Assembly (NCBI GenBank): GCA_026389955.1
Contig: JAPLGY010000080.1
Span: 1 to 6,629 of the forward strand
DNA length: 6,629 nucleotides
Source: Caldilinea sp.
GTDB lineage: Bacteria; Chloroflexota; Anaerolineae; Caldilineales; Caldilineaceae
Direction: 5' to 3'
In this document: piece by piece, positions 4,825 to 6,629 of the stretch
Position numbering within the stretch: position 1 is the stretch's first letter
Layout of the letters: every line of letters starts with the position of its first letter
Position numbers and translations under genes: made by a program
Notes under the pieces: generated by a model
The model's database searches: none
What the model saw: the letters and a program-made list of their open reading frames with translations, nothing else
What the model was told of the DNA's origin: nothing

Positions 4825-5985
4825 TCAAGGAGAGGTGGTGTCGGTCAGCGTCTGCGACACTTGGATCGAGATGCTGGGAAGAACCGTTGTGGTAAAGGTC
4901 ATCTGCGCGTCCAGGGCATTGAGCGCTGGATCACTGTTGAGCGACTGGGTCAGACCGTCCAACGGCAACAGATAGGGAGCCGTGTTGGGCACCAGCATGA
5001 CCCGGATATTGGGGGAGAGTTTGTCGATATACTCGTAGGTCAACAGGTCAGGGTTTTGTTCCAACGCTTTTCCGATCAGATTCAACGCCTGGGCCTGTGC
5101 TTCTGCTTCGAGCAAAATGGCCGCTGCCCGTCCTTCTGCTTCGATCCGGTATTTGTCGCTTCGCCCTTGGGCTTCGGTGGCCAGCCGGTCTCGCTCGCCT
5201 GCGGCCAGGTTGCGCACCTGATTGGCTTCGTAGAGGGTGCGGGTTTCTCCCTCGAAGGCGATCTGTTTGTTTTCCACGGCTTTGGCGTAGTCGTCGGTGA
5301 AGGTAATATCGCGCAACAAAAAGCGATCCACCAACAGCCCTTTCTCCCCCAGGCTTTCGCGCAGCAGCCGCTCCAGTGAGACCTCCAGATTGCGTCGCGC
5401 CGAGCTGCTCACCTCACGTGCGCTGAACTGGGAGGCCTGCGTGCGGACCAACCCACGGATCACGGGACGCACGTAGTCGGTTGTATAGCGATCCTGCCAG
5501 TCGATGTGCAATGTCACGACCTGGTCGGGATTGATCCGAAAAATGATCGAACTGTCGATCAGGACCTCCTGGCCGTCGCTGGTGCGGGCACGGATCGAAT
5601 CGTCGCCCGACACCTGTCCCTCGGAGGGTTTGGCGGACATGGTGTAATTCTGCCAGATGATTGGGTAATCGATCTCCCGTTCCAGGATTGGCACAATCAG
5701 GTGCAACCCGGCCCGCAGCGGGTCGGGGCGCACCCCTCCTGGGGAGATCAGCGAGATCACCACTCCGACGCCGGTCGGCGGGACGAAAACCAAGGCAGCG
5801 CTCAGGAAAGTGACCAGCAGACTCACGCCCAAAGGGATCCCGACCTGGGCAGAACCCAGGCGGCGCGCAGCCTTTTTGAATCCTTCCGTGAGCAGGCTGC
5901 GTACAAAGACAGCCAGCACATAGATCCCAAACAGGATCCAGCTCAACAGACTCAGAAAACGTAACAGTTCATCCAGATTCGGCAT
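4825..5985 (-). CDS. SPFH/band 7 (prohibitin-like) domain membrane protein
   Basis: 386 residues. SPFH proteins (stomatin, prohibitin, flotillin, HflK/HflC) form large rings on membranes that organise microdomains and control partner proteins or proteases. Two hydrophobic helices lie at about 10-28 and 48-68, separated by a basic loop (K37, K38, R41, R42), which predicts that the domain after helix 2 is outside the cytoplasm. The band 7 domain starts at about 72. Hallmarks are GLHLIVPILEREIDY (93-107), DGQEVLIDSSIIFRINP (137-153), VIRGLVRTQASQFSAREV (175-192) and the strand LLVDRFLLRDITF (217-229), followed by a long charged/Ala-rich coiled coil (about 235-304). The C-terminal tail of about 80 residues is Leu/Thr/Ser-rich and not recognised. 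An in-frame TGA 15 bases upstream confirms ATG 5985 as the first usable start; its ribosome site is weak (GGA, 8 bases away). It lies 51 bases after the ABC gene and 14 before the first pentapeptide gene. HflK, HflC and a paired NfeD or FtsH are not seen here, so this is a stand-alone member. Confidence 0.92.
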   Translation of the reverse strand: MPNLDELLRFLSLLSWILFGIYVLAVFVRSLLTEGFKKAARRLGSAQVGIPLGVSLLVTFLSAALVFVPPTGVGVVISLISPGGVRPDPLRAGLHLIVPILEREIDYPIIWQNYTMSAKPSEGQVSGDDSIRARTSDGQEVLIDSSIIFRINPDQVVTLHIDWQDRYTTDYVRPVIRGLVRTQASQFSAREVSSSARRNLEVSLERLLRESLGEKGLLVDRFLLRDITFTDDYAKAVENKQIAFEGETRTLYEANQVRNLAAGERDRLATEAQGRSDKYRIEAEGRAAAILLEAEAQAQALNLIGKALEQNPDLLTYEYIDKLSPNIRVMLVPNTAPYLLPLDGLTQSLNSDPALNALDAQMTFTTTVLPSISIQVSQTLTDTTSP

Positions 5986-6036
5986 AGTCTGCGTCCATCA
6001 TCGACTCAAATTTCCCAAAATATCGCCTGTGTGCTG

Positions 6037-6629
6037 CTAGTGGTGTGCGATCACCAGCAATGTCGCTGCACGTTGGCGCACACAGCGCAGTGCGATCTGC
6101 AAGCTTTCGGCATCCAGCGCACCAAAACTCTCGTCCAAAATCCACAGATCCGCTCTCTGGAGCAAAGAGCGTGCGACGTAGATCCGGCTTCGTTCGCCGT
6201 GCGAAAGCCGCCACCCGCTCTCGCCGACCATCTGTTCGAGGCCAGCGGGCATTCGCTTCAACAGCTCTCCCAACCCCAGCTCTTTGCAAATTTCCTCTGC
6301 CTCCAGCAGGTCACGCGCCGCAGGGGGCCACTGTCTTCCCAGCAGCAAATTGAAGGCCAGCGTGCCGGTCAAGATATAATTTTCATGAAACTGGGGCACC
6401 AGCACGATGCGGCGCCGCCAGTAGGCGCCCCCCAAGCTGTTCTGGTCGTAGCCCGACAGGGACAGACGGCCCGCGCTGGGCACGCGCAGACCGGCCAACA
6501 GCGCGGCCAGCGTCGACTTGCCGCTGCCCGAGAGGCCGGTGAGCAGGATCTGATCGCCGGGGTTGATCTGCAGATGGCAGCCAGCGACCACAGGGCTGGC
6601 GTCGGGCCTGTAGCGGAAGGTAAGCCCTT
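6037..6629 (-). CDS. ABC transporter ATP-binding domain, 5' end outside the window
   Basis: The frame is open from the right edge and 196 residues are visible, starting GLTFRYRPDASPVV, the usual first strand of an ABC ATPase. A GTG at 6591 is an internal Val, not the start. Visible motifs are Walker A GLSGSGKST (31-39), Q-loop VPQFHENY (77-84, Gln79), signature LSHGE (141-145, replacing LSGGQ), Walker B with the catalytic Glu in LWILDES (161-167, Glu166), D-loop ALD (170-172) and H-loop His195. The Q-loop region (ILTGTLAFNLLLGR) resembles exporter-type ATPases fused to a membrane domain, so the missing N-terminal part probably holds transmembrane helices. The protein stops immediately after the switch histidine (VIAHH, then TAG), where most ABC domains continue for another 20-50 residues. 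This is either a family trait or a 3' truncation; the catalytic set itself is complete. It may be co-transcribed with the SPFH gene 51 bases downstream. The substrate is unknown. Confidence 0.93.
   Translation of the reverse strand, partial: GLTFRYRPDASPVVAGCHLQINPGDQILLTGLSGSGKSTLAALLAGLRVPSAGRLSLSGYDQNSLGGAYWRRRIVLVPQFHENYILTGTLAFNLLLGRQWPPAARDLLEAEEICKELGLGELLKRMPAGLEQMVGESGWRLSHGERSRIYVARSLLQRADLWILDESFGALDAESLQIALRCVRQRAATLLVIAHH

Noticed and set aside
4826..4828. TTG start giving a TTGA overlap between the SPFH and first pentapeptide genes
   Set aside because: No purine-rich site precedes it, while ATG at 4810 has AGGGG six bases upstream and the membrane helix begins right there. Not excluded.
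5986..6036. Possible terminator or promoter between the ABC and SPFH genes
   Set aside because: I see no GC-rich hairpin followed by T residues and no convincing -35/-10 pair in these 51 bases.
5969..6289. Minus-strand open frame of 106 codons overlapping the ABC ATPase end and SPFH start
   Set aside because: It lies in another frame of the well-supported ATPase, is Arg/Cys-rich without recognisable motifs, and is best seen as a shadow.
6589..6591. GTG as start of the ABC ATPase
   Set aside because: The frame continues to the right edge and the upstream codons encode the expected first strand (GLTFRYRPDASP), so the GTG is an internal Val.

Overview
The window reads as a bacterial chromosomal segment of moderately high G+C (high fifties by eye). 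Every supported gene is on the minus strand, so transcription runs from the right edge to the left edge. The lineage cannot be fixed from sequence alone. The Tat-dependent lipoprotein-type solute-binding protein and the long pentapeptide-repeat envelope proteins would fit Chloroflexota, or less likely a cyanobacterium or deep-branching Gram-positive; this is inference.

Layout in transcription order: (1) the C-terminal ATPase half of an ABC transporter, open at the right edge (6629-6037); (2) a two-helix membrane protein with an SPFH/band 7 domain (5985-4825); (3) a membrane-anchored pentapeptide-repeat protein (4810-3749); (4) a second pentapeptide-repeat protein made as a lipoprotein (3735-2752); (5) a Tat-exported, probably lipid-anchored peptide-family solute-binding protein (2733-1111); (6) a 265-residue coiled-coil membrane protein of unknown function (1066-269); (7) the N-terminal 76 residues of another single-pass membrane protein, cut by the left edge (228-1). 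Gaps are 51, 14, 13, 18, 44 and 40 bases, so genes 2-5 look like one transcription unit and the rest could belong to it. No stretch over about 50 bases lacks a gene. I see no RNA gene, CRISPR array, insertion sequence or convincing terminator.

The positive-inside rule and the export signals put the SPFH domain, both pentapeptide solenoids and the solute-binding protein on the outer face of the cytoplasmic membrane. The most distinctive content is the pair of adjacent pentapeptide-repeat paralogs. One has two membrane helices and the other a lipobox, yet both carry the same C-x-P-[D/E]-C motif at exactly the same distance before the first repeat, and a similar Y-x3-T-x-W-P closing motif. Together with the SPFH protein they may form an uncharacterised surface-facing membrane scaffold, possibly serving or organising a transport system. 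That role is inference; the gene set and spacing are seen directly. Other points of note are a perfect 24-bp palindrome inside the solute-binding protein gene, a Leu/Phe alternation along one solenoid, and a tandem 15-bp duplication in the other.
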